A stretch of DNA of 64,000 bases from Blastomussa wellsi (taxonomy: Eukaryota > Cnidaria > Anthozoa > Scleractinia > Plerogyridae), in the NCBI GenBank assembly GCA_947652115.1, contig OX393568.1:5612320-5676319 (forward strand), read 5' to 3'. The notes beneath the pieces are model-generated. The model saw only the letters and a program-made list of their open reading frames with translations, searched no databases and was not told the origin of the DNA. Position numbers and translations under genes: made by a program. This document shows, piece after piece, positions 38,001-47,370 of the stretch. Numbering within the stretch: the stretch's first letter is position 1; each line of letters starts with the position of its first letter.

Positions 38001-41000
38001 GGTGATCAGTGAAACACTGCTGTGTAACATGATGCAGGTAACTGGTTAAAAATATACCTGAAGTCTTCGGAAAGGAATATTGTCTTCACTTGACTTGAAT
38101 ATTTTTGTTCCCCTGAAACAGCTTTTGGAACCTCTGCCATTGCTTATTATGAAGGAGACAATTACAGAGAATGATGTACTGGAATGTAAAAGAGTGAGTA
38201 GAAAAATGGAAAAAATCTGTTGGCACATAAGTCCCTGGTGTTTTCGGAATAACACTCTCTGTTCTGCACCACCGCCTTGGCAACACTATAGTTCTTCCAC
38301 CAGTCTGGTCTCTCTTTTTCTCTGAAGTCCTTCTCCAAGTCTTCTTTCGTTTTCCTCTCGCCCTTCCACTTTCTGGTGTCCACCCCAATGCTGTAAAGCA
38401 GTCGTCTGTCACTCTTTCTTGTCTTCTAATCTTCAGTACCCATCAGGTGTTTATGGTGCGTTTGTTATTAATTTAGGTGATCTACAGAGTTCAAGCAATG
38501 GAAAGCAGAAGTGATCCACTTCCGGTATCTATGACAGGAATTAGAGGAAAAGGACCAAAAAGGTAACCAAAGTAACCATAGCCTTATTTGCCAATCACAA
38601 TGAACGGGAACAGTGTAATGAACCAATCACAATTCAAAGCGAAAACGTGCAGCCGGTAAAAAGCCCGGGAAAGCCTGACACTGAGAGCAAGCGCGGAAAA
38701 AACATGCAACCAACGCCTAGCACGAAAAAACACGCGTGTGTCACCAGCACCTCAAGATTTTCTTTGATTTTACGTCTTTTTGGTTGAAAGCGAAAGCGCG
38801 TTTGCCCCAAGTGAGTTAATAGAACACATTTCACGGATTTTACTAACCAGTTGTAGTCGTGCATCAAATCAAACACAAATTACTTTCAAAATACAATTTA
38901 AAGCCTGTTAAAAACCATCAGTAAAATATTTTTTGCGTTTTGTCAGAGAGGAACAGTATCGACAATTGTGGGCTGAACTGGAGACCTTCCTTGAAGCCGC
39001 TAGCAAGACATCCAAGATGCATGAAAAGGTGTTACATCTTTACTTCTTCTTCTCACTGATTGAAACAGGTGAACGGGAAAGTCCTCGTACAAACCTAGTG
39101 GTCCATAAGGCCGGGCTTATCCCAGTTGCCGTAGCATGAAGCGACTAGGAGTATTTCTACTCCCCCTGGATGGGATGCTTGTCCATTACCGGGTTACCCC
39201 CCAGCATTAAATTCGCTGGTACCCATTTTATACAGCTGGGTGGAGAAAGGCACGCAGAGCGCAAGTTAAGGCACTCCCGAGACAATCCAGAGATCCAATC
39301 AAAACTCGAAGTAATTAAGCGCAGCTGATACAAACCACGGGAAAACGTGCACGCGCGAGTCACGATTGGTTTTGGTTTTGCTTCTTATTGGTTTCAAAAG
39401 TGAAGCGCGATTTTTCAACCAATCACTGAGGGTAGAAATGCAAGACCAAAGCATTTCGCTTATTACTTTCGAAAGGTTGATCTGCCCTAAACATCGCCTG
39501 TATAATTCCAAGGCTTACATTGTTTCAGGTATACGAATGCCTACGTGGCACGAGTCCTACAAGCAGTGCCACAGACAGCCCAAGGAGAGATACACCAACA
39601 GATGAAATTGAAAGCAAGTATTTGATCTTATTTCCCGTCCCTTTTTTACTCCTTTTTGACTTATTAGAATGTCTCTGTATTTGATCTTGCCTTATTTGTT
39701 TTCTGCGCAGAAAGTTCTCAATCCAGGCTCTCTGAAGCATCGCTTTCTTGGCAGGAGATTGACAGGTCAGTTGACACGTGACTTGACGAAATCCACTAAA
39801 TTAATATCGGATCCAGAAAAGGAAAAATTGTTTTCAATCTTTTGGCTGATAGGAATGTGAACTACCAGGGTTTCATCCAGGAAATTCTGAATCATGGGAC
39901 TCTGGAAATTGGCGCCACAACGTTGGGCGTTGCTAGGTATATACCTTCCCTCTCCTCTCCCCGAAAAATTTTGATTGGGGCTCTCAAGGTGTCTCGATCC
40001 CTGGTGTAGACCAGAAGGATCGTGGGCTCTTGGGACGAGAATGAGGTGCTATTTCGTGCATTCTGGAAGCATTTGTGACAAAACCTAAAGGCTTAGAATG
40101 CCAAATACAAACTAAGCAGTCCTTAACAAAGGATACCCAATGGAACGACTTTTATATATATACATTTGTGTGTATTTTTTGATTGAACATAATTAGATAT
40201 CAGAGCATGACAGAAAGAGAGAAAACCGACTTCAATCGCGGAGATACAAACAATGAACACTTCTTTAAAAGAGGTTTGGGTTCAGCGGTCACGGAGCAGG
40301 CGCACAAGAGAATACGCACAGACAATCAACCAGGACTTAATAAACAGGCAGGAAAAGGTGACAAACGAGTGATTTGGTTCCTAGTTAGTTAAAAAAAATT
40401 GACAGTGAAGTTATAACCACAAATTTACAACGTGTTGGTTCTTCACTCTCTCACTCAAGGATTGCTTTAAATTTGGACGCATAGCTTGTTGAGATAGAAG
40501 CAGATTTTTTACACCCAATTTTAGTCACTTATCCGAGGTTATACTCATTGCATCACTCACCAAGAAAATGCACTAATTTCAGCCCGATTTGACGAAATAA
40601 TGATTGATTGGCTGCCTCACTGACCGAGGGACTGGCTGACTGGCAGAATGACCGATCGAATGGCTAACTGAATGTTTTACTGACTGTCTGGCCGAATGAC
40701 CGATCGAATGGCTAACTGAATGTTTTACTGACTGTCTGGCCGAATGACCGATCGAATGGCTAACTGAATGTTTTACTGACTGTCTGGCCGAATGACCGAT
40801 CGAATGGCTAACTGAATGTTTTACTGACTGTCTGGCCGAATGACCGATCGAATGGCTAACTGAATGTTTTACTGACTGTCTGGCCGAATGCCTAACTGAT
40901 TGATTGATTGATTGTTTGTTTGTTTAACTGATAATTGTTTGATTGATTGATTGACAGGTACAGCAACCTCGCTGTTATCCATGTGGAACAGCAAAATGAA

Positions 41001-41944
41001 CGCAATTGCTGCCTCGCGACACGATGAATTTGCCGGCAGACTTCAGTCAACAGGGAACAAGGCAGAGTTATACACTAGCCCTTTGGATACAGGAAGCAAC
41101 AGTAGGTACGACAAACAGTGCAGTGCAGCCAAGAGAGGCTGGAAATTAGTGAACTGAACGAACTAGCGAACTGGCCTACCCTATCGGACCACACGAGGCA
41201 GAGAGAAATTCGTGTTAGATTCCTGTTGCTGTACCGACCGTGGATAATTAATAATTATTCCATCAGCGCGCGTTGGATATGAGATGGTAGATAGCCAACG
41301 AGGGCGCCGATTTGTGTACAGCTGTCTCGTATCCAACAAGCGCGAGCCTTATAATTCTTTTATCAAAATCATCCAAAGAATATCAATATTTAAGCTCCCC
41401 GGCTGTTCTCGCTGACGTATACACCCAATTGAGTTGTTCGCGGGCGCAAATATGTTTTGTCCAAATGCGGGCTAAAATTCTCTCTTTTAGCCCGCAAAAA
41501 ATACGCCACAATGCCCGATGAAGGTATTATTATTTTATAATAGTTCATATACTATGGCCCGTAAACCAATCAAAACTCAGGAGATATACCACGGCTAGCT
41601 TTTACTAATGAATTCATGGCGCAAGAAAATGCCCACGTAAGTCAGTGAAATACACCAATGTCACTTTAGAAGAACATTTCAATAACCCACCAATTACCAT
41701 ATAAGGTACGGATGCACAAAAAGTGAAGAAGATTGAAACGGATTACAACATGGGGTTTTGAAAAAACTGTTGTTTCCGTTGTATTTGCTTTTCAGTGGTA
41801 GAGGCACGCCCGTTGAAGAATGGCTATGACGTGGCTGTGCATAACATCACAGTGCTTACAGACGCAAAAGAGACGTTATGTCATAAACATCAGGAGTCGT
41901 TTCCGTGCCCGCTTGAGACCAGAAAACTACGTCATGTTGCTTAG
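29092..41944 (+). CDS. INTS13: Integrator complex subunit 13 (Asunder)
   Basis: INTS13 belongs to the INTS10/13/14 module of Integrator, which processes snRNA and terminates transcription; fly Asunder also affects dynein at the nucleus. Exons: 29092-29328, 30949-31023, 32029-32216, 32779-32859, 32978-33065, 33343-33468, 34369-34453, 34935-35042, 35401-35444, 35779-35824, 36354-36428, 36514-36617, 37225-37306, 37961-38037, 38122-38193, 38477-38562, 38947-39028, 39529-39617, 39715-39765, 40197-40357, 40958-41101, 41796-41944. The product is about 749 residues (human 706). The VWA-like N-terminus shows SWTCIIEAAVEYCRIVYDIF and SDDSAHVVNSWS; the middle has EGCGGRVTDYRI and SRLERSTRYWPMVIS; the C-terminal cleavage-module-binding motif reads SLLSMWNSKMNAIA with HDEFAGRL. 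The GTG three bases upstream is not the start. Alternative end: read-through of exon 21 to a stop at 41157. I prefer the extra exon because AATAAA follows at 42114. Confidence 0.92.
29474..29560 (-). repeat. tRNA-like sequence, probably degenerate
   Basis: The minus strand reads GGTGGTCTAGAGGTCATTAG, CATGCTTGGCATGC and CCCGGGTTCGACTCCCC. These look like a D-arm, an anticodon arm and a T-arm. The T-stem does not pair fully and the acceptor ends match poorly. It lies in INTS13 intron 1. Confidence 0.4.
29616..29638. repeat. Short interstitial telomere-like tract
   Basis: AACCCTAACCCTAACCC, about three units of the metazoan TTAGGG repeat, directly before a GGCTAAC-containing tandem repeat. Confidence 0.6.
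29640..29830. repeat. 22-23-bp tandem repeat
   Basis: About eight units of GTAGGCTAACCGGAGTGCAT with variants, in INTS13 intron 1. Confidence 0.75.
29955..30500. repeat. 15-bp minisatellite in INTS13 intron 1
   Basis: About 36 units of TGGGAACCATCCCTG, with a common TGGGGACCATCCCTG variant, one ATG variant near 30030 and one 14-bp unit near 30265. Several long open frames on both strands are products of the repeat period being divisible by three. Confidence 0.92.
31260..31440 (-). repeat. SINE-like repeat
   Basis: CCAACTGGCAGGAGGCAGAG to GGCCACGCTTGCCTCC; reverse orientation of the type at 26815-27070. Confidence 0.4.
33790..34065 (+). repeat. tRNA-derived SINE-like repeat
   Basis: GGTCCAGGTTTGAGCCCCAG is B-box-like; then TTGTGTTCTTGGGGTGAAAC and CATCCAGGGGGAGTAGCAAC. 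Confidence 0.5.
34198..34340. repeat. Inverted repeat in an INTS13 intron
   Basis: GACCTCTGGTTAAA pairs with the AACCAGAGGTC arm; the centre TTTGACAAGTGCGCACTTGT is itself palindromic. Confidence 0.65.
35060..35215 (-). repeat. tRNA-like SINE fragment
   Basis: The minus strand has GTAACCAGAGGAACGTTGG and TTCAATTCCAGC, B-box-like. CTGAATAGCAAACTGTGTTTG recurs inverted on the other side at 35278. Confidence 0.4.
39135..39270 (-). repeat. SINE-like repeat fragment
   Basis: GAAGCGACTAGGAGTATTTC and TTTTATACAGCTGGGTGG, the same arrangement as 13245-13440. It sits in an INTS13 intron. Confidence 0.5.
40637..40893. repeat. 48-bp tandem repeat in a late INTS13 intron
   Basis: About five virtually identical units containing GACTGTCTGGCCGAATGACC, GATCGAATGGCTAACTG and AATGTTTTACT, followed by a GATT/TTGA microsatellite up to the next acceptor at 40957. 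Confidence 0.9.
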
Positions 41945-42276
41945 CAACCATTCACTGGATCAGCTAACCGAAACCCCTGAATGGTCAATAGTTTTTCAGT
42001 GAGAAGAACAAGATCCTGACACGTTGTTTATTCTTTTCACAAGCCATACTGTAACATTCCCTGCCCAAACACACGGTGCAACTAAAATACTGTTCTCAAC
42101 TGTTATTAATGTAAATAAAAATGATTTTTAAGTGTAAAGTGTGCTAAAGCAATATCCCGGATGGCAGGAACTCCCTTAACCAGAAACTGACGAACGATAC
42201 ATAATCTGCACGAAATTGTTTATTTTTAAATAACTATCCTTCTGAAATTTAACACGGAAACTAGTTAAATATCTTT

Positions 42277-42660
42277 TTAATTTTCTTGCTGGGCTTCTCT
42301 TGTTAATTCCACTGACCGCTTCTTCATTTCCGCGTCAATACAGTCACTATTTGTTTTATAAGAGCAAATGACATTAAAATGCTTTCCCGCTTGTTCGCTG
42401 ATATTTGGCAGTTCAGGGTTGATCAGGGATTTGTGTGTACGAAAAGGCCACTCTTCTGCTATGACGACCATGGGGCCATCTTTACCATGGTGGTGTTCAA
42501 ACCGAACCAGATGCATTCCTCTGTAACTCTGCACTGGAGTCGCTTTTCCGTGAAGAATTGCCGATTTTATGCGCGGAGTCTGTGAAGAAGGTCCATTATT
42601 TTGCATTGATCTTTCTCTGTTTGAGAAATGCACTTTGGAAGCCTGGCGTTTTTGCGACAT
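42277..42660 (-). CDS. Unknown small intronless protein, 127 residues
   Basis: A single open frame runs from ATG at 42660 to TAA at 42277. I do not recognise the family. The product is hydrophilic and basic with no signal peptide or membrane segment. It has the features of a small conserved cytosolic protein: IKSAILHGKATPVQSYRGMH, then FEHHHGKDGPMVVIAEEWPF, then SLINPELPNISEQAGKHFNV. An RFX X-box-like site (GTTGCTAAGCGAC, 42937-42949) lies 277 bp upstream of the ATG. That is the usual position in ciliary genes, so a ciliary or flagellar role is possible but inferred. The gene is convergent with INTS13. The two plus-strand frames overlapping it look like shadows. Confidence 0.6.
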   Translation of the reverse strand: MSQKRQASKVHFSNRERSMQNNGPSSQTPRIKSAILHGKATPVQSYRGMHLVRFEHHHGKDGPMVVIAEEWPFRTHKSLINPELPNISEQAGKHFNVICSYKTNSDCIDAEMKKRSVELTREAQQEN

Positions 42661-42936
42661 TGTGTTAAATGAACAAATGTTTTACAGAAAACGGTGTTAA
42701 TTAAACTCCTTTTGGCTGTGAAAATTCGTTGTTGTATTCGGAATCCCTTTCGCGAAGCCGGAATCGAATACGCGCTGTGATTCGACAACTATCTTCTGGA
42801 ATTGTACCAAAGATATCCTCGCATCATAGTCTCCTGTTCCCTCATTTCAAGAATGTTGAATACTCCGTAACTTTCACCTTCGCTTTCCTAGTTTCAGCAC
42901 GTCAAAAAAGCAATAAAATCTTGATATTGCTTCTTT

Positions 42937-42949
42937 GTTGCTAAGCGAC
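42937..42949. promoter_or_regulatory. RFX X-box-like motif
   Basis: GTTGCTAAGCGAC is a near-palindromic match to the RFX X-box (two half-sites GTTGC and its complement, 3-bp centre). It lies 277 bp upstream of the small minus-strand gene at 42277-42660. The match is seen; function is inferred. Confidence 0.4.
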
Positions 42950-43618
42950 TAAGCGATATGAAAACATGTAGGCAGGTGGGGGACCTTTCGCCACATCTCT
43001 AACATGATTTGCATACATATTGGAGATTCCTCTGTTTACAGACGTTTCTTGAATACAAAAACATTTTAGTGAAAACCACCTGCAGTTTATTGAAATAATC
43101 TTTCATTTCATGTTAAATCGTGGCGAGTTTGTTGAAATTTAGCCCAAAATGTTTTTTTGGGTTGTGCGGCAATCATCAGTTTTCAGTTATGTTTTTAGTT
43201 CCTTTCCCTAAAACCTAATGATAGACCAAACTAAAACGCGAATAAAAGGGATTAGAGTAAATTTATGTATGGTAAGGTGAAAAGCCGTTTTGTTGAGAAA
43301 TTTTGACAGCCAGTAGTCGGTACGCAGCTAAAAATAATATAATTAAAGGAACAATTGCTGGTAAAAGACGTGATTATTGGCGGACTAGGTTGTGGTTTTT
43401 CTAACTACTAACATTACAATTCCAGACAAACACAAATCTAATTGAATTGTTATTTTTTCTCCTTTGACGGGTTGTCAGAGCAACCAGAGCGATTAAAAAC
43501 AATTAATTTCATGAAAGATTTGTTAAAAACATAAGTTTCTTGTTGCAAATTGTTGTCAGGCTAACGAAGCAAAGTTAAAGTCACTTCTTCGCTGATTTCA
43601 TGATTATATCATGAAGTA

Positions 43619-44097
43619 CAGGGGCGGATCCAGGGGAGGGGTTGAGGGCGTTGCAACCCCCCCTTTGAGCAGCATTTTTATTTTTTTTAATTCTTTCTTT
43701 AAAAAAAAATAAGAACAAAATTGTCTTTTACGAAGTTGTTTCACTTCCACCATTCACCTGCTTTTGCGGATTTAAAAAGATAATATACATTTCGCAACTT
43801 CTGTCAGTGTGGGGGATCAGTTACTTGGGAGAAAGTCTTATTAGGATCGCGTGACGTCCTCAGGGTCATATATAATAGGAACACAGGTGAAATTCATTCA
43901 AGCGTAAACGAGCGGGATTGGGACCGAGCGAATGTTTGAGTCAGTTGTTGAGGTCGAAGAACGTACGAACTGGAAGCTGTCATGAAGAAAATAACCGATT
44001 TTTCTGGGGGGGCATGCCCCCAGACCTCCCTAGTTGGAAGGGGCCTCACCGACATCTGTTCAACCCCCCCTTTCAGAAAATCCTGGATCCGCCCCTG
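43619..44097. mobile_element. hAT-like non-autonomous element
   Basis: CAGGGGCGGATCCAGG at the left and CCTGGATCCGCCCCTG at the right are perfect inverted ends, 479 bp overall. Both ends are flanked by AAGTA. Such termini are typical of hAT elements, though those make 8-bp duplications and only 5 bp match here. Pieces of the same end occur at 11890, 27588 and 10145. Confidence 0.75.
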
Positions 44098-44162
44098 AAG
44101 TACCTGATGAAACAGGAGCGTGTTGTCACAGGCATCCCATAGTGAGATCATGATCCTGTGTT

Positions 44163-44175
44163 GTTGCTAAGTGAC
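44163..44175. promoter_or_regulatory. RFX X-box-like motif
   Basis: GTTGCTAAGTGAC resembles an X-box with one changed half-site position. It lies just right of a CAGGGGCGGATCC-ended element and about 0.5 kb before the ambiguous ORFs at 44.6-45.7 kb. Confidence 0.3.
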
Positions 44176-44686
44176 AGATGACGTATCGATTTAGGGTATA
44201 TATTCTATATGCTTTTGTTAGCAGTTGGAGATCTCATTAAACCTTTATATTTATTTTTGTGGGGTAATCAAAAATTAAGCATTTTCTTCCATTCGGCGAC
44301 AACGATCATTTGCCGGTACAGCCATTCTGTTAGCATTTTTTGAGGCCGTATAAAAATATTTTCTGAAGAAGAAGGAAAGCGAAACTTAAAAGGTGAGAAA
44401 CCGACCACTTTAACACCCAAGACAGAAGGGTGTTTAAAAAAATAAAAATAATTTGGCGACTGCCAACCTTTGGCTGGTATATATTACTTATCATAGAAAC
44501 GTTTCGCCCAGTCTGCGTTACTGTCGAAAAATAAATAATTTATTTTTTGCATACAGAGTTTGACTGGCTTTCGAGTTACAGACTCAATTTGCGAAAACCA
44601 GTAGTGTATGATATTATTTATCGAAAGAAATGAAAATAATTTTCGCATTTGTTCAAACAAACTGTCACATCGTCACATCCGGGGTA

Positions 44687-45650
44687 CATGACATGTCGTC
44701 ATTTTCAACTGAAGTGCAAATCGTTGTTGATTCGTGTTGCTATAGAGCAGATCGCTTTCAGCAAGACCTCGATAACTTTGCTTTGCTGCCGTGGATTTCA
44801 ATCGCCGTTGAATTTGAAAAGCAGCTTTTCAGGTGCTCAGGTAAGCGAAGTTTTCAGGAAGATTAATATTCGGTCTATTTAGCTTCGGCATAATTCAATG
44901 CCACAACTTTAAAATCAGGTTTCACACGTTGAAGCTAAAACTTGTCGCTTTACGGAGTGGTGTTTTAGCTTTTTGTGTATTATGATATTTTACCGAATTC
45001 AGCATCGTTCAAGTACGGAAACTTGATAGCTTGAATGTGTTCAGGTTCTTTCGGTGGTCTTTGTTTTGGCGGCTTTTCGTGCGACTGAGAAAATAAATCC
45101 CTTCTCGGATGTAAAAATCGTTTGGACAAGTGAACATGTATTCTCTCTTGCAAATCTAAACGTTTATTTTTCGCGTTGCGTTTCGATGTGTTTGCCTGTT
45201 TTGAACGATGTAATTCTGGTCGAGCACAAGACGACAACAAATAACAAAGCTGTAAATTTAATAACGGCAGACACAATTTTTGAGGTAAACAAATCTTTAT
45301 CTGTGATATTTACGCGGTTATATTTTGGATTTTAAATTGCATTTTCACTGAAAAACAATCTCATAAAGCTTACATATCCGGGGATGAATTATTACAGTAT
45401 GTTTTGTGTTGTTAATCCCCCGGTTTGGTTTTCGCTATAATTGTTTTCCTTTGTTCTGTTACAACATTTAAATTATTCCTTTTTGTGGCAGTTGGGTGGG
45501 GGTCATTTGGCAATGATTTGTTTGTTTCGCTTCAACAAGCGCGAATATTTGTACCTTGACACATCGATCGATCAGCCTCGAAAAGCTGATATCCCCTGGA
45601 CAATTCGTGTAACTGTATACCACATTTCTGCAGTAACCTGGCCAAGATAA
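44687..45650 (+). CDS. Possible small gene, strand and exons unresolved
   Basis: Three splice-bounded open segments lie on the plus strand. The first ends at the donor CTCAG|GTAAGC near 44840. The second runs from 45045 (after TTCAG) to the donor GAG|GTAAAC near 45283. The third begins after a strong pyrimidine tract near 45492 and ends at TAA about 45650, with AATAAA at about 45664. Segments 2 and 3 join in phase, but the likeliest first-exon frame (MSSFSTEVQIVVDSCCYRAD) does not enter segment 2 in phase. The minus strand of 44980-45276 also has an open, very hydrophilic frame ending IQAIKFPYLNDAEFGKIS, which looks more protein-like. One strand is probably a shadow. No family recognised. Confidence 0.3.
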
Positions 45651-45756
45651 GTACCGATAAGCAATAAATGATGATTATATTGCCAAAAGCAAAAAACTAA
45701 AGTAACAGGTAACTAAACCGTAAGAAAGCTGAAAAATTTCACAAAATATTGGGTCT

Positions 45757-46535
45757 TAAGGTGGCTGAACACAGTTTTTTGTGCGCGCTCTTGCTGATGC
45801 GAGGCAGTGCGCGCACAAAGATTGCAAAAAACAAACATAGCGCAGATAAAGCGACAATTTATTTGTTCTATACCTGTTCCATATGTGTTTTTCCTTCTTA
45901 CAATAACACATAATGTAGTAGGTTTAAGTCGTTTGTTAGAATAGATGTACAAAATCCAGAAATTTTGCAGGATTTTCGCCATGGCTGTGAGAACCCAATT
46001 GAATGCAGCGCATGTGCAGTTGAACAAAAAATTGCGAGTGGATGATTTTTGACCATCTCGACCTTTTTTGGAAAGGCGCGTGTTTCTCAACAACCACTCT
46101 ATAGAATTTCATAAACTTTGGCAGGGAGATACTTCAGACAGCGGTTAAGTGAAAGATTGAAAAATTATTGAAATTTAACAGAGGAAATTTTAAATAATCC
46201 ATTTGCCCTTCAACAAGGGATAGCTGGAAATCCGTATGTTAAAAGACTATTTTAATAGTGTTATCATACATACATTGTTACAAATTTGTTTCAGGCAAAT
46301 GAAGAAAAAAATCTATTGACTTAATTTTCTGTGACTAAATAAAACCTGATTTTGAATGCATGTTTTTGTCCAGTCATGTTACTATGGCAACGACACACAC
46401 GCCACCTTAACTATTAAAATATGATAGTCTATCCTTTTAACTGGTGTCTGGCAAAATTTGGCAACCCAGGAATCAGGGGTTTTTGAAAAATGGCAAATGT
46501 GGTGCAGGTATCAGAAACTGTGTTCATCCACCTTA
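45757..46535. mobile_element. Foldback element carrying an X-box
   Basis: TTAAGGTGGCTGAACACAGTT near 45757 and AACTGTGTTCATCCACCTTAA near 46515 are inverted. About 780 bp, non-coding; contains GTTACTATGGCAAC at 46378. Confidence 0.55.
46378..46391. promoter_or_regulatory. RFX X-box-like motif upstream of the first C7orf57-family gene
   Basis: GTTACTATGGCAAC is a strong match to the RFX X-box consensus GTTRCCATGGYAAC, one mismatch in the centre. It lies 368 bp before the ATG at 46759. It sits inside a foldback element (45757-46535), so it may have been brought by that element. Confidence 0.5.
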
Positions 46536-46758
46536 ATGTTGCTTGTGGCCATGGCAATGAAATGACATATAATGATAAAATTTTGACTGGGCTGTAGTAA
46601 TTGAACCAGTTTTCTTATTCTTTTAGCAAAATACTGCCTCTGTGGAATGACCGAGTTTGATCTTGGATTCAACAACAACTTGTTTCCTCATTGTTTTGGG
46701 ACGATAACCTGAGGTGAAAACTGAGGTGTTTCACGGATTTCTTCATCGAATCAGGTCC

Positions 46759-47370
46759 ATGCGTAATTTCCCAGGAATTGATACAACATCTCTTCCACGC
46801 ATCTCACAAATAGACTGCTTGCCTCAGAATCGACTGGATCCAAACGAGTTTGAGCAGAAACGCAGAGCTGACAAAATAGACGAACATAAAAAACACACCA
46901 TGTCTCATGCAGCAGCACTTAAACAACAAAACTATGGCCGCAAACATACAAATTACCACTCTGAGGTCTTGCCCCCAATTTCGCAGATTTCTATGGGGGG
47001 AAGACAGCTCCCTGCAGACAGAAGCCCCCAGGAGGGCTTGAAACTTCCACCAATTTCTCAAGTGAGTTGTCTTGGTGGGTTTGTCGATGAGAAGCATATC
47101 ATGAAAAAGCAGTCTAAATCTCGAGTCAAAGACACTGATTCTGACTTCATAAGGCTTTCTAAACAAGGTGGTCAGAAGAACCTGCTGCAATACATTGAGG
47201 CCAATTCTACGCCACGCGAGGACGCGACTGATGCGAGCGCGCATCCTCGTAACACGCGTTACCTTTCGGGATTCACGTCAGAGGCAGATCCAAGATGGCG
47301 TCCATCACACTGGTCGGACTTCACGCGTCAAAGACAGGCCCGAGGCGATCACAGGCTAATCTGGAGGTAG
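46759..47370 (+). CDS. C7orf57-family-related protein (shorter paralogue), intronless
   Basis: The frame opens at ATG 46759 (MRNFPGIDTTSLPRISQID) and stops at 47370, giving 203 residues. A longer frame upstream begins only at a GTG. The protein repeats a short motif three times: SLPRISQID, VLPPISQIS and KLPPISQVS. It then carries DTDSDFIRLSKQGGQKNLL, the core of the vertebrate C7orf57 family, where PPASQI precedes an ETDSEYVKLAKQGG block. The C-terminus (SGFTSEADPRWRPSHW) has no match I recognise. It is related to the gene at 50418 but much diverged. C7orf57 has no established biochemical function; a link to motile cilia is inferred from the X-box-like site upstream. The minus-strand frame over the same bases is a shadow. 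Confidence 0.65.
   Translation: MRNFPGIDTTSLPRISQIDCLPQNRLDPNEFEQKRRADKIDEHKKHTMSHAAALKQQNYGRKHTNYHSEVLPPISQISMGGRQLPADRSPQEGLKLPPISQVSCLGGFVDEKHIMKKQSKSRVKDTDSDFIRLSKQGGQKNLLQYIEANSTPREDATDASAHPRNTRYLSGFTSEADPRWRPSHWSDFTRQRQARGDHRLIWR

Noticed and set aside
46804..47244. A 146-codon minus frame
   Set aside because: It is the antisense shadow of the first C7orf57-family gene and is rich in Leu, Cys and Phe, as expected for a shadow.
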